NCBI RefSeq assembly: GCF_000293805.1
Contig: NZ_AMBZ01000001.1
Span: 1-64,000, forward strand
Origin: Paenibacillus alvei DSM 29
GTDB taxonomy: Bacteria > Bacillota > Bacilli > Paenibacillales > Paenibacillaceae
DNA length: 64,000 nucleotides
Direction of reading: 5' to 3'
A model generated the notes under the pieces. That model did no database searches, was not told the origin of the DNA, and was given only the letters and a program-made list of their open reading frames with translations. Shown piece after piece: positions 54,216 to 63,800 of the stretch. Both the position numbers and the translations under genes were made by a program. Positions within the stretch are counted from its first letter, which is position 1. Every line of letters begins with the position of its first letter.

Positions 54216-56143
54216 CTAAACAAGCGTAAGCTGCCCTTCCGACCATGGAATCTCTTCGTATTTTTCCTCATCTGATGGATTGGATGGATGAGCCGCAGAC
54301 TCGATGGGAATGCACTGCACATAAGAGGGAACAAGCTGCTTCAGCACAGAGCGGATATGGTCTGCTTCATCTGTCAGTACAAGAGACAGCCTTGACAGGT
54401 TCGCTTCCAGCATCACTCTTGAATGGATGGCTGGACGGCCAATAAAGATGCGATCATGCTTCGTAGAGGTCAGTCCTTCTTCAGCCGTAAGAAGCTCTTC
54501 ATACAGCTTCTCACCGGGACGGATTCCGGTGTATTCGATTGAAATATCCACATCCGGCTCGAGCCCGGAAAGACGAATCAAATCCTTAGCCAGCTCCGCG
54601 ATTTTCGTCGGCTTCCCCATGTCCAGAATGAACACTTCCCCGCCTTTTGCTAAGGAACCCGCTTGGATCACCAATTGAACGGCTTCGGGTATCGTCATGA
54701 AATATCGGATCATTTCCGGATGCGTGACCGTTACCGGCCCTCCCGCCATAATTTGCTGTTTAAAACGAGGGATGACACTCCCCCTGCTGCCAAGCACATT
54801 TCCTAACCGAACTGAAGTAAATACCGTTTTGCTCGTTACGCTCATGCTCTGCACAATCATTTCTGCAACCCGCTTCGTCGCTCCCATCACGCTTGTCGGA
54901 TTGACAGCCTTGTCAGTCGAGATCAGCATGAAATAGTCAACATCATAGCAATCTGCGCATTCGGCAACATTTTTGGTGCCAAATACATTGTTTTTACTGC
55001 CTCGGCAGGATTCCGCTCCATTAGCGGAACATGCTTGTGGGCAGCCGCATGAAAAACAACATTAGGACGGTAATACGCAAATACCGATTCAATCTTGTCT
55101 CTGTCTTGGATATCCGCAATAATCGTCTCAATAAGAAGTGTCGGATAATTATGGCGCAGCTCCATTTCAATTTGATAGATGCTGTTCTCTCCATGACCGA
55201 GCAGAATAAGACGATTCGGTGCGAGCGATGCAGCCTGGCGGCACAGTTCCGCACCAATCGACCCTCCTGCACCTGTAATCAGCACCGTTCGATTATGCAG
55301 ATAGGATGCAATTTCATCTAAATTTTTCCGGACAGGCTCTCTGCCAAGTAAATCCTCTACCCCCACATCTCGAATTTCATTCAATGTAACCTTGCCCTGT
55401 ATCAGATCATGGATGCTTGGGACCGTTCGCAATCTAGCCTTTGTCTGCTTGCAAATATCGATAATGTCCTTAATATCTCGTCTTGGCGCAGAGGGAGCTG
55501 CAATGATAATGCTGTCCACGCTGAGGGAACGTACCAGCTCAGGAATGGCGTGACGATTCCCGATTATCGATACACCGTGCACTTTATAACGGTGCTTGGC
55601 TGCGTCGTCATCTACAAATGCCACAGGCACGATGTGCTCATCGGGGCGGTTCAGCATTTCGCTAGCGATTACACTTCCGCAGCTTCCCGCACCAACAATA
55701 AGCGCACGCTGCGTAACTGCAACTGAACTGCGTCGCCCAACCGCAAAAGGGTATTTGCGCAGCATGCGCAGGGCAAATCTTGTCCCTCCTACTGTCAGCA
55801 GCATCGTCTCAAATATAGTAATAACAAAGGAAAGCGACAGGACAGGAGCCCATACCAAGTTCCAGAGCAGAACAGAAACGATGGTCGTGCAGCTTACTGC
55901 TTTTAATATGCTGACCAGTTCCTGGATGCTCGCATATACCCATACCCTTCGGTAAAGCTTAAAAGAATGCAAACTTATAATCGATACAGCCATTGCGAGC
56001 AGGGCAAAACTCAGGCATTGCCTGACCAACTCGTTCGTCCATACAAATCCGCAATGTAACGCAAACCCCCACAGTACACTCACACCCGTCAGCAAAATAT
56101 CCATGCTCATCAATGCTGACATTTTTCTGATGTTATTGTCCAA
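54216..56143 (-). CDS. PglF/EpsC-type UDP-sugar 4,6-dehydratase (CapD family), frame broken once
   Basis: A membrane-bound UDP-GlcNAc 4,6-dehydratase. Four N-terminal helices are followed by a CoA-binding-like domain (LIVGAGSCGSVIASEML) and the catalytic domain: VLITGAGGSIGAELCRQ, FHAAAHKHVPLMERNP, and in the second frame LISTDKAVNPTSVMGATKR, with Met-x3-Lys as is normal for this subfamily. The frames join if one A is added to the run at 54991-54995, restoring EAVKNNVFGTKNVAE. The start is uncertain; TTG 56143 after AAGGAAG is used. Total about 640 aa, normal length. It makes the keto sugar for the PglE-type aminotransferase. Confidence 0.88.
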
Positions 56144-56446
56144 TTGGCCTTCTTCCTTTCCTACACTCTTAAAAGTAACAGCTATACCGTGCCCAACATG
56201 CGCTTCATTCGCAAGTAGACGGCACCATGGCACGGTATAACTCTAATACTTTTAAATACATAACTAGATAGGGCATCTAACCCTTCCTCACGCCACACCC
56301 TTGACGATGAACGTCTAAGGCTGCCTAGCCCACAGCATGGCCGAGTATCTCCGATGATAGAGGTATAGGAGACATCACCTATCAAATCATTATCTGTGCT
56401 CATGCGCCTAACTTAAGGCTTACATAAGCAACAAGCATAAACACGA

Positions 56447-57145
56447 TTAGCGCTTCATACCGGAATAAGCCTGCAAGCCCGCTTCTTGTCTGCCTTTATA
56501 GCGATTCAGCACTGTACCTAATAAGTTCGCATTGACTCGCTCCAGTTGAAATTGTGCCTGCTGCAGCCATTTCCGCCTTGTTCGTCCAGACTGGGCTACA
56601 AGCAGCACCCCATCGCATCGCAGTGCAATCTGCTTCGCATCATTCACAACCAGCACAGGCGGTGTATCCATAATGACGATGTCATATTGCTCTCTTGCCA
56701 GTTGAACAAAACCTTCAAACCGCTTGGAGGCAAACAAATCCGCACTCGGGATTCCTGGCATATAACCTGCAGGGATGACAAAAAGATTTTCAATGGCAGA
56801 TGCATAGGCTGCATCGACGGGAGCTTCATCAGCATGAATAGCCTGCACGAGACCGCTTCCGCCTTCATGACCGAATATGCCCTTAAAGCTCTGCTTGCGT
56901 ATATCGCCCTCGATCAACAGCACACGCTTCCCTTCCTGAGCATAAGCGACTGCCAGATTTACTGCCGTTATTGTCTTTCCTTCCCCTGGATAAGCTGAGG
57001 TGACTGCAATGACATGAGGCGTCCATACACCACTGTCGCCCTGTATAAATTGCAAGTTGGTGCATAATGCCCGGAAGGATTCGGTAACCGGAGATAAAGC
57101 GTTGCGGGCTGTGATCATTGCATAGCTATCGCTGAGTCGCCGCAT
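56447..57145 (-). CDS. Capsular tyrosine kinase (CpsD/YwqD type)
   Basis: A bacterial tyrosine kinase that controls polymer length together with the CpsC adaptor. The 232-residue product has Walker A SAYPGEGKTITAVNLA, Walker A' LLIEGDIRKQS and Walker B YDIVIMDTPPVL. The C-terminus has only single tyrosines (NRYKGRQ and LQAYSG) instead of a typical Tyr cluster, which is unusual for this family. The ATG at 57145 follows GGGAGGAG. It overlaps the wzz/cpsC stop by 20 bases. A 213-base gap follows before the dehydratase gene and shows nothing I can identify. Confidence 0.92.
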   Translation of the reverse strand: MRRLSDSYAMITARNALSPVTESFRALCTNLQFIQGDSGVWTPHVIAVTSAYPGEGKTITAVNLAVAYAQEGKRVLLIEGDIRKQSFKGIFGHEGGSGLVQAIHADEAPVDAAYASAIENLFVIPAGYMPGIPSADLFASKRFEGFVQLAREQYDIVIMDTPPVLVVNDAKQIALRCDGVLLVAQSGRTRRKWLQQAQFQLERVNANLLGTVLNRYKGRQEAGLQAYSGMKR

Positions 57146-57896
57146 ATACTTCTCCTCCCTTCGAAGGTGAAACTTCATTTTTCGGTGATGCTTTAGAGGA
57201 ACGCCGTCTTACGTCTTGTCTGCGAATGTACGGGATGATTGCGAGCACATGTGCACCAACGGCAATTTCGACATCTTCTTCTTCTAGAATCCTGTCATCA
57301 AAATGCTGGAGAACAAATGCCCCTCCGATGCTCACTACTAAGGCTGCCACTCCGGCAATGATCAAGTTCAAGAGCCGATTCGGCTCAACGGGTGCGGGAT
57401 GCAAATTGCGATCTGCTGCCGTAAGCAGGGTTACATTATCAATTTGATATAAGTTCGGGATTTTCTTAACAAATATGTTCGTGATGGCATTCACCAAATC
57501 AGCTGCCTGACTGTAGGAAGGATCGGTTACGGAAATCGTCATCACTTGCGTGTTGTTCATGGAGGAAACCTTGATTTTGGCAAGCAGTTCATGAGGGGTT
57601 AGCTTAAATTCTGGGTGAAGTTTCAGCACATCCTGTGTAATCCAGTCTGTACGTATCAATTCTTTATAGGTTTGGATGAGCTGTATATTCGCATTCAGAT
57701 CGTTAATGTTGAGGTTGCTCTCCCCTTCAACGATGCGTGTCTTGTTCACGATCAATTTGGTCGACGCTTCGTAATGCGGAACGAGAATGGCATAGCTGTA
57801 ATAGGCTGATGCAAGAATCGCAATAAGCGCAACCGCCATAATGAATATCTTTCTCTTCCACAATGTACGAAGTATATGCTTCATATCCAGCTCCAT
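57126..57896 (-). CDS. Wzz/CpsC-type chain-length determinant and kinase activator
   Basis: The 256-residue product has two membrane helices (about 15-35, IFIMAVALIAILASAYYSYA, and 180-200, LLNLIIAGVAALVVSIGGAF) flanking an extracellular domain, the Wzz/CpsC layout. The C-terminal cytoplasmic segment activates the CpsD kinase encoded next. It is the first intact gene of the surface-polymer operon and is preceded by the decayed CpsB gene. Confidence 0.92.
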   Translation of the reverse strand: MELDMKHILRTLWKRKIFIMAVALIAILASAYYSYAILVPHYEASTKLIVNKTRIVEGESNLNINDLNANIQLIQTYKELIRTDWITQDVLKLHPEFKLTPHELLAKIKVSSMNNTQVMTISVTDPSYSQAADLVNAITNIFVKKIPNLYQIDNVTLLTAADRNLHPAPVEPNRLLNLIIAGVAALVVSIGGAFVLQHFDDRILEEEDVEIAVGAHVLAIIPYIRRQDVRRRSSKASPKNEVSPSKGGEVYAATQR

Positions 57897-57939
57897 TGTT
57901 CCATCCTCCTCGTAGTCTGCTGTTCATCGCTTTACAGGG

Positions 57940-58187
57940 CTACACCGTTGGCACTGGGGTTATCGGTTCATCATGAATGAGGCGCACCGCATTTTCTTGC
58001 ATCTCTTGAACAAATGATGAACCATACGATTTCTATAGCAGCTCATAATCCTGCTTCCATTCAAAGCCTCTGCGATGTACATGTGCGCATCCGATGCCTG
58101 CTACATAGTGGTCAAGTCGAGCGCCTCTGCATCATGTCTTGATCCATCGTCTACTCGGGGCAGCAAATGGCAGTATATATCAATCAA
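57940..58187 (-). pseudogene. Remnant of a CpsB/YwqE-type PHP tyrosine phosphatase
   Basis: A TTG at 58187, nine bases after GGAGG, starts LIDIYCHLLPRVDDGSRHD, the metal-binding N-terminus of CpsB/YwqE (usually IDIHCHILPGVDDG). About 24 codons later the frame ends, and another frame continues as HYVAGIGCAHVHRRGFEWKQ, a stop, then KSYGSSFVQEMQENAVRL, which matches the C-terminus of the same family. The middle of the protein (roughly 150 residues) is missing, and the stop lies where Glu is expected. It sits where cpsB lies in working cps operons. Confidence 0.8.
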
Positions 58188-58244
58188 AAAATTATTCCTC
58201 CGATTCGGATCTAGGACTAATTTCATAAGTGCGCAATACTCCGA

Positions 58245-58274
58245 GATATAGTAAAATATGAGAACGGATGTCAT
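58245..58274 (-). promoter_or_regulatory. Possible promoter of the glycopolymer operon
   Basis: On the minus strand ATGACA (58269-58274) and TATATC (58245-58250) are 18 bases apart, ahead of the cpsB remnant and wzz. A palindrome TGTTTC-GAG-GAAACA lies upstream at 58319-58333. The match is moderate. Confidence 0.4.
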
Positions 58275-58411
58275 TGTGACGATTTGGTGATTATTTTTAA
58301 AGTCTGATCGCTTCGTTTTGTTTCGAGGAAACAATGCTTCCATTTTCAGATTTTTTGTTCTAATCAGTATGTAAGTTGAAATATAAGGAATTGACTACAA
58401 ATTGCATGATT

Positions 58412-58494
58412 GATACACTTTGTCATAACTCCCTACGGAAAAAGATACATTTTGTATCAAAACTCCATTTTAAACTTACGATACATTTCGTATC
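58412..58494. promoter_or_regulatory. Three palindromic operators between the XRE gene and the glycopolymer operon
   Basis: GATACA-TTT-TGTATC at 58444-58458 is perfect, GATACATTTCGTATC at 58480-58494 has one change, and GATACACTTTGTCAT at 58412-58426 is degenerate. Spacings are 32 and 36 bases. A possible plus-strand promoter (TTGACT 58391-58396, 17 bases, TACACT) overlaps the first site. They are likely binding sites of the adjacent XRE regulator. Confidence 0.8.
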
Positions 58495-58587
58495 ATGTCA
58501 ACTCATAATTCGGATTATTTTTGTGTCTATGTGACATTTTATTTCATCCAAGTTAGCATCGCGGAATTAGAAGGGGGCTCCATTAGC

Positions 58588-58950
58588 ATGAATACGGGAA
58601 ATCGAATATCGGATTTACGCGAGCAGAAGGGATGGACGCAGGAGGAATTAGCAGAAAAGCTGGGGATTACTCGGGCCGCGCTCTCTCATTATGAAAAAAA
58701 TCGCAGAAAGCCTGATTTTGAAACCTTGACTACATTAGCTGATTTGTTCGAAGTGTCTATAGATTTTTTGGTTGGTCGCATAGCTGTTCCTGACCTGACA
58801 CCTCGTGTACGGGAATTTGCAGATTCCTTGGAATTATCGGATGATGCGCTGCTCCAAAAATTCCGGCTTACGATCGATGGAAGAGAACTTACAGATGATG
58901 AAGCGCGTCGGTTCATTGCCTTTGTCCGCGCCGAGAGGGCGATGAGATAG
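58588..58950 (+). CDS. XRE-family regulator, divergent from the glycopolymer operon
   Basis: The 120-residue product has an N-terminal XRE helix-turn-helix (ISDLREQKGWTQEELAEKLGITRAALSHYEKNRRKPDFETL) and a C-terminal tail (about 75-120) ending LTDDEARRFIAFVRAERAM, typical of small Bacillales regulators. The ATG at 58588 follows GAAGGGGG. It reads away from the polymer operon, and three matching palindromes lie in between, so autoregulation and control of the operon are both plausible. Target unproven. Confidence 0.88.
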   Translation: MNTGNRISDLREQKGWTQEELAEKLGITRAALSHYEKNRRKPDFETLTTLADLFEVSIDFLVGRIAVPDLTPRVREFADSLELSDDALLQKFRLTIDGRELTDDEARRFIAFVRAERAMR

Positions 58951-59014
58951 CGAGTTCAGACCATCCTATTACAATCGAACATTCCTAGCGCAGGCTAGCT
59001 GTCATACAACCAAA

Positions 59015-59055
59015 ACATCCCCCTAGAACGCTCAGGGTTCCAGGAGGATGTTTTT
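59015..59055 (+). terminator. Rho-independent terminator after the XRE gene
   Basis: A hairpin with outer arms ACATCC and GGATGT and inner pairs (CCT with AGG, GAAC with GTTC) is followed by TTTTT, about 65 bases after the stop. Confidence 0.85.
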
Positions 59056-59121
59056 CATTTCTATATTTCTATTCTTCCATGTTTGCATTTTGCATTGCTT
59101 GTTCGATTCTATATGAAGAGA

Positions 59122-59286
59122 TCAAGACTGCAGCCTCCTCACCTCTTGAAACCAGACAGTCTCGTTAATACCCAGTTGCTTCAACACGTCAATCACATCA
59201 AGCACCATCTTATCAACTGCCGTGGCTGGAGCATCCTCACATCTCTTTATACAGTCCAGCTTCTCTTTCTCCACCTTCTCCATCAT
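59122..59286 (-). CDS. Possible small protein (54 aa)
   Basis: A 54-codon frame with a ribosome site (GAGGG, seven bases before ATG 59286) encodes a charged helical peptide (MMEKVEKEKLDCIKRCEDAP, ending WFQEVRRLQS). It lies in the 480-base gap between the XRE gene and the MFS gene. The composition looks protein-like, and a longer opposite-strand frame does not. No homologue is recognised. Tentative. Confidence 0.35.
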   Translation of the reverse strand: MMEKVEKEKLDCIKRCEDAPATAVDKMVLDVIDVLKQLGINETVWFQEVRRLQS

Positions 59287-59430
59287 TCACGGTCCCTCAC
59301 TTCTATTATGATGCAAGCTGGCATGTCTTCGCATATTATGGATCATTATAGTCCAGATTGCTAAGGGATGCTGTCGGATATTGGAGCGTTAGTTTAAATA
59401 TGCTGGTTCTATTTTTGTCGATATAAGGGT

Positions 59431-60759
59431 TTACGATATTGACTCTGTCGACGAGTACATTTTGCTCCCTGTTTGCTTGGTATCCTGCTTCTGAAGCCAT
59501 GCATGGATGATGAAACTAATGACCGATAAAATAGCAATGACCATGGAAATGATGGCTACGCCAATAAGTCCGCTCTGATCGTAGGTAACGCCTAGCAAGT
59601 ATGGCCCTATCATTCTTCCAATGGAGCTGATTCCGCCTGCAACCCCCATATAAAATGGCGCTTCACGCCCAGCCCTGGCTGACAGGAATGCTGGAACAGC
59701 AGGAGATACAAGCATTTCTCCGAGGGTTGCGAGCGCCATGCCGAGCACGAAGCCGGCATAATTCGGTACAATCCAGATGATAATGTAAGCTGCGCCATAG
59801 AAGATGCCGCTCCAAGTCAGCTGATCCGTAATCCGCTTCGCCACTGTGCGCTTCATCCATGTTGTAATCGGCTGTGCCGCAAAAATGAGTACGCCATTCA
59901 GCGTCCACAGCAAGCTGTACATGGAGAATCCCATACCTTGATCAGCTATATGCGGTGCAATGCCGCTTCCCCACAATGAGTTCGCCAGCCAAATGAACAT
60001 AGCCCCCAAGGACATGAACAAATATATGCGGTAAGCAGCGAGTTTATTCCATATCGTCTGCTCCGGAAGAACCCCTGCTGCCGGCTGTGGTCTGCTGCTT
60101 GCATCTACCGCTGAAATTATATCCAACTGATCCGGCACACCGCTTGTCTTCTCGTCCGCAGTTACATCCCTTTCTTCCTTCATTCCCTGCAAGAAACGGT
60201 AGAAGAAGAACGCAAAGCCAGCTGACGTGACCCCGTTCAGCAGGAAGGTCAAATTAAATGAGATATCAGCCAGTACACCGCTGAGTGCAGTCCCCAGTGC
60301 AACTCCGATGTTGTTCGCGACATAGATGACATTGAACAATTCATCCCGCCGGTCAGACCAGCGGAAGCCAATGAACGATTGGATCGCAGGCATCGATACG
60401 GAATTCGTAAGCCCAATGACTCCCATTGTAATAACATAGCCCCACCAGCTCGCATATGCCGTGAATACAAGCGAGCACTGCAAAACAGAGGTAATCGCAA
60501 GCGCCCATACAAGCAAGCGCCGAACCCCAACCCGATAGTACAATCCGCCGCCAAGGAACTGTCCAAATACTCCACCAAGCATTTGCATGAGAATGACGAA
60601 CCCTGCATCAGCCAAGGAACGATTTAACTGCGTGTGAACAAATAGCGTCGTGAGCGGCCACATCAATGCGCCGCCTGTTGAGTTAATCATGCTAGCCCAA
60701 ATAAAAACATTCATCTCCCGCGTATAATTCCGGAACGCTCCTTTAGGCGAAAGCTTCAT
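59431..60759 (-). CDS. MFS transporter
   Basis: A 442-residue major facilitator protein with 12 predicted helices and a central cytoplasmic loop of about 45 residues (EERDVTADEKTSGVPDQ and so on). The first helix region contains the STGGALMWPLTTLF motif seen in drug-efflux-type MFS proteins of Bacillales, and GGGLYYRVGVRRLL in loop 2-3 is the MFS signature. I chose the ATG at 60759 because the 16 upstream codons overlap the gltB terminator. Substrate not predictable. Confidence 0.88.
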   Translation of the reverse strand: MKLSPKGAFRNYTREMNVFIWASMINSTGGALMWPLTTLFVHTQLNRSLADAGFVILMQMLGGVFGQFLGGGLYYRVGVRRLLVWALAITSVLQCSLVFTAYASWWGYVITMGVIGLTNSVSMPAIQSFIGFRWSDRRDELFNVIYVANNIGVALGTALSGVLADISFNLTFLLNGVTSAGFAFFFYRFLQGMKEERDVTADEKTSGVPDQLDIISAVDASSRPQPAAGVLPEQTIWNKLAAYRIYLFMSLGAMFIWLANSLWGSGIAPHIADQGMGFSMYSLLWTLNGVLIFAAQPITTWMKRTVAKRITDQLTWSGIFYGAAYIIIWIVPNYAGFVLGMALATLGEMLVSPAVPAFLSARAGREAPFYMGVAGGISSIGRMIGPYLLGVTYDQSGLIGVAIISMVIAILSVISFIIHAWLQKQDTKQTGSKMYSSTESIS

Positions 60760-60795
60760 TGTATCACCAACAATTTCAGTAGAAGTTGTACAAAG

Positions 60796-60845
60796 CAAAA
60801 AAGCCATGGCCTGAGCCCGGATATTCCAAGCTGCAGACCATAGCT
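60796..60845 (-). terminator. Rho-independent terminator after gltB
   Basis: A 12-bp stem (AGCTATGGTCTG with CAGGCCATGGCT, two G-U pairs) is followed by six U on the minus strand, 14 bases after the gltB stop. It separates gltB from the MFS gene. Confidence 0.85.
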
Positions 60846-60858
60846 ATCATACCATAAT

Positions 60859-63800
60859 TTAGTTTCCGCTAGCACGTGACAAATCACGCATGTTCGCTTC
60901 AAATGCCGCAAGCAGCGCCGCTTCTCCGGTCATGCCTTGTGCCTCGACCTTTGCAATTTGCTGCATCATTCGTTTATAGTCCTTCGGAATAACACGGACG
61001 AAGCGCCCGCGCGCTCCATTATCCCATTGCTGCAAGATGCGGCCGCCAATTGCGCTGCCTGTCGCTTGCACATGACGTTCAATCATCTCATGAACCTGAT
61101 GCGCCTCTGCTCCTTCGAGCGGTTCCAACAGCACCATTTCCAAGTTGCAGCGGTTCACGAATGTCTGATCCTCATCCCATACGTAAGCAATGCCTCCCGA
61201 CATCCCTGCTGCGAAGTTGCGGCCTGTCTTGCCGAGTACGACTACACGGCCTCCGGTCATGTATTCACAGCCGTGATCGCCTACGCCTTCAACGACCACA
61301 TGTACGCCTGAATTGCGGACGGCGAAGCGCTCGCCTGCTATGCCCCGGATGTAAGCCTCACCGCCAGTAGCTCCATAGAATGCCGTGTTGCCGATAATGA
61401 CATTCTTTTCTGCCGCGAAGGTTGCAATTGCAGACGGCTTCACGATAATTTTGCCGCCTGAGAGCCCTTTCCCAACATAATCATTGCTGTCGCCTTCAAC
61501 CGTTAACGTGATGCCGCGTGGAACAAATGCGCCGAAGCTCTGTCCAGCTGACCCAATAAACGTATAGCGAATCGTATCCTCCGGCAATCCTGCCGCTCCA
61601 TATCGTCTCGTTACTTCACTGCCCAAAATCGTCCCCGTTGCACGGTTTACGTTGCTTATCGGGTAGGTTCCCTCAACAGGCGTTCCCGCTTCCAGCGCTG
61701 CTCGAGCTGCAGGAACGAGAGTCTTCATGTCCAGCGTCTCTTCTAGGCCATGATTCTGTTCGCGAACTTGAATACGCGAGGAGCCTTCCGGCATCTCCGG
61801 CTGATGCAGCAACGAAGACAGATCGAGATGCTTCGCCTTCCAGTGTTCAATCGCATTCTTCATATCCAAGCATTCTGTACGTCCGATCATGTCATTCAGC
61901 GTGCGGAACCCTAGCTCCGCCATCCATTCGCGAAGCTCTTCCGCAATGAACCGCATTAAATTTACAACATGCTGTGGATCGCCTGTGAAGTTTTTGCGCA
62001 GTTCTGGATTCTGTGTTGCCACACCGACAGGACATGTATCAAGCTGGCACACCCGCATCATGATACAGCCGACGGCTACAAGCGGCGCTGTGGAGAAACC
62101 ATATTCCTCTGCACCGAGCAGGGTGGCGATGGCTAGATCGCGTCCTGTCATCATCTTCCCGTCCGTCTCTAAGACAATGCGGTCACGCAAATTGTTCAGG
62201 ATCAGCGTCTGATGCGTCTCCGCCAATCCAAGCTCCCACGGCAGACCTGCATGGCGGATCGAGCCTTGCGGAGAAGCCCCCGTGCCTCCATCATAACCAC
62301 TGACGAGGATTACATCTGCACGTCCCTTGGCAACACCGGCGGCAATGGTTCCGACACCGACTTCCGAGACGAGCTTCACGTTGATGCGCGCACGTGGATT
62401 CGCATTCTTCAAATCATAGATCAGTTCTGCCAAATCCTCGATTGAGTAAATATCATGGTGCGGTGGCGGCGAAATCAGTCCCACCCCAGGTGTTGAGCCG
62501 CGCACTTCAGCGACCCACGGATATACCTTGCGCCCAGGCAACTGTCCGCCTTCTCCCGGCTTCGCTCCCTGCGCCATCTTAATTTGGATCTCATCCGCAT
62601 TGATTAGATAGTCTGATGTTACACCGAAGCGACCGGAAGCAACCTGCTTAATTGCGCTCCGTCTAGAATCGCCGTTCGCATCCTTCACATAGCGAGCCGG
62701 GTTCTCTCCGCCTTCACCGGAATTCGACTTGCCGCCGATGCGGTTCATCGCTATTGCCAAGCTCTCATGCGCTTCTTTCGAAATCGAGCCGAACGACATT
62801 GCTCCCGTCTTGAATCGCTTTACAATCGAGTCCACGGATTCTACTTCTTCAAGCGGAACCGCTGGCCCTATGGGTTTTAAGACGAATAAGGAGCGAAGCG
62901 TGCGGCTGCTATTGTATTCGCCCTGCACGAGCTTGGAATACTTCTTGAACAGTCGATAATCGTTCGTGCGCACCGCATGCTGGAGCGTATGAATCGTTTG
63001 CGGATTGAACAGATGTTCTTCCCCGTCATTGCGCCATTGATATTCGCCCCCGGAATCAAGCTCTGCGTCTCTTCCCGGCTGTGCGGAAAAGCCACGATAA
63101 TGATGAGACAACGCCTCCTGCGCGACTTCCTCCAATCCAATGCCGCCAATTCGAGACGGCGTCCATGTAAAGTATTGATCGACAAAGTCCTGCTTCAATC
63201 CGATGGCTTCAAATATTTGAGCGCCACGGTACGACTGTACTGTGGATATACCCATTTTTGATAGTATTTTCACGACGCCCTTGGTCGCCGCCTTCATATA
63301 GTTCTTAACAGCCTTCTCATGGGTAATGCCATGCAATATGCCTTGGCGAATCATATCATCGAGCGTTTCGAATACAACGTACGGGTTCACCACACTGACG
63401 CCATAGCCGAGCAGCAGCGCATAATGATGAACCTCGCGCGGCTCGCCCGATTCCAGCAGCAGACTTACCTTCGTACGCGTGCCTTGACGAATTAGATGAT
63501 GGTGAAGGCATGATACCGCGAGCAGCGCCGGGATTGCAGCCTGTTCCTCCTCTACGCCGCGGTCAGATAAGATAATCAAGTTATGTCCCTTGCCGATGAC
63601 CCGATCAGCAGCCTCACACATCGTCTTTAAGGCAGCTTCAAGACCTGCCGCTCCCTCAGATGCCGTGAATAGAATCGGTATCGTAATCGATTTGAATCCC
63701 GGCCGGCGAATGTGGCGCAGCTTAGCGAAATCCTCATTTGAAAGCACCGGCGAATCCAACTTAATTTGTCGGCAGCTCTCCGGCTCGGGAAGTAGAAGAT

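Noticed and set aside
59083-59364. A 93-codon plus-strand frame after the XRE gene
   Set aside because: It is rich in His, Leu and Ser without domain features and lies opposite the better-supported 54-codon frame; no ribosome site.
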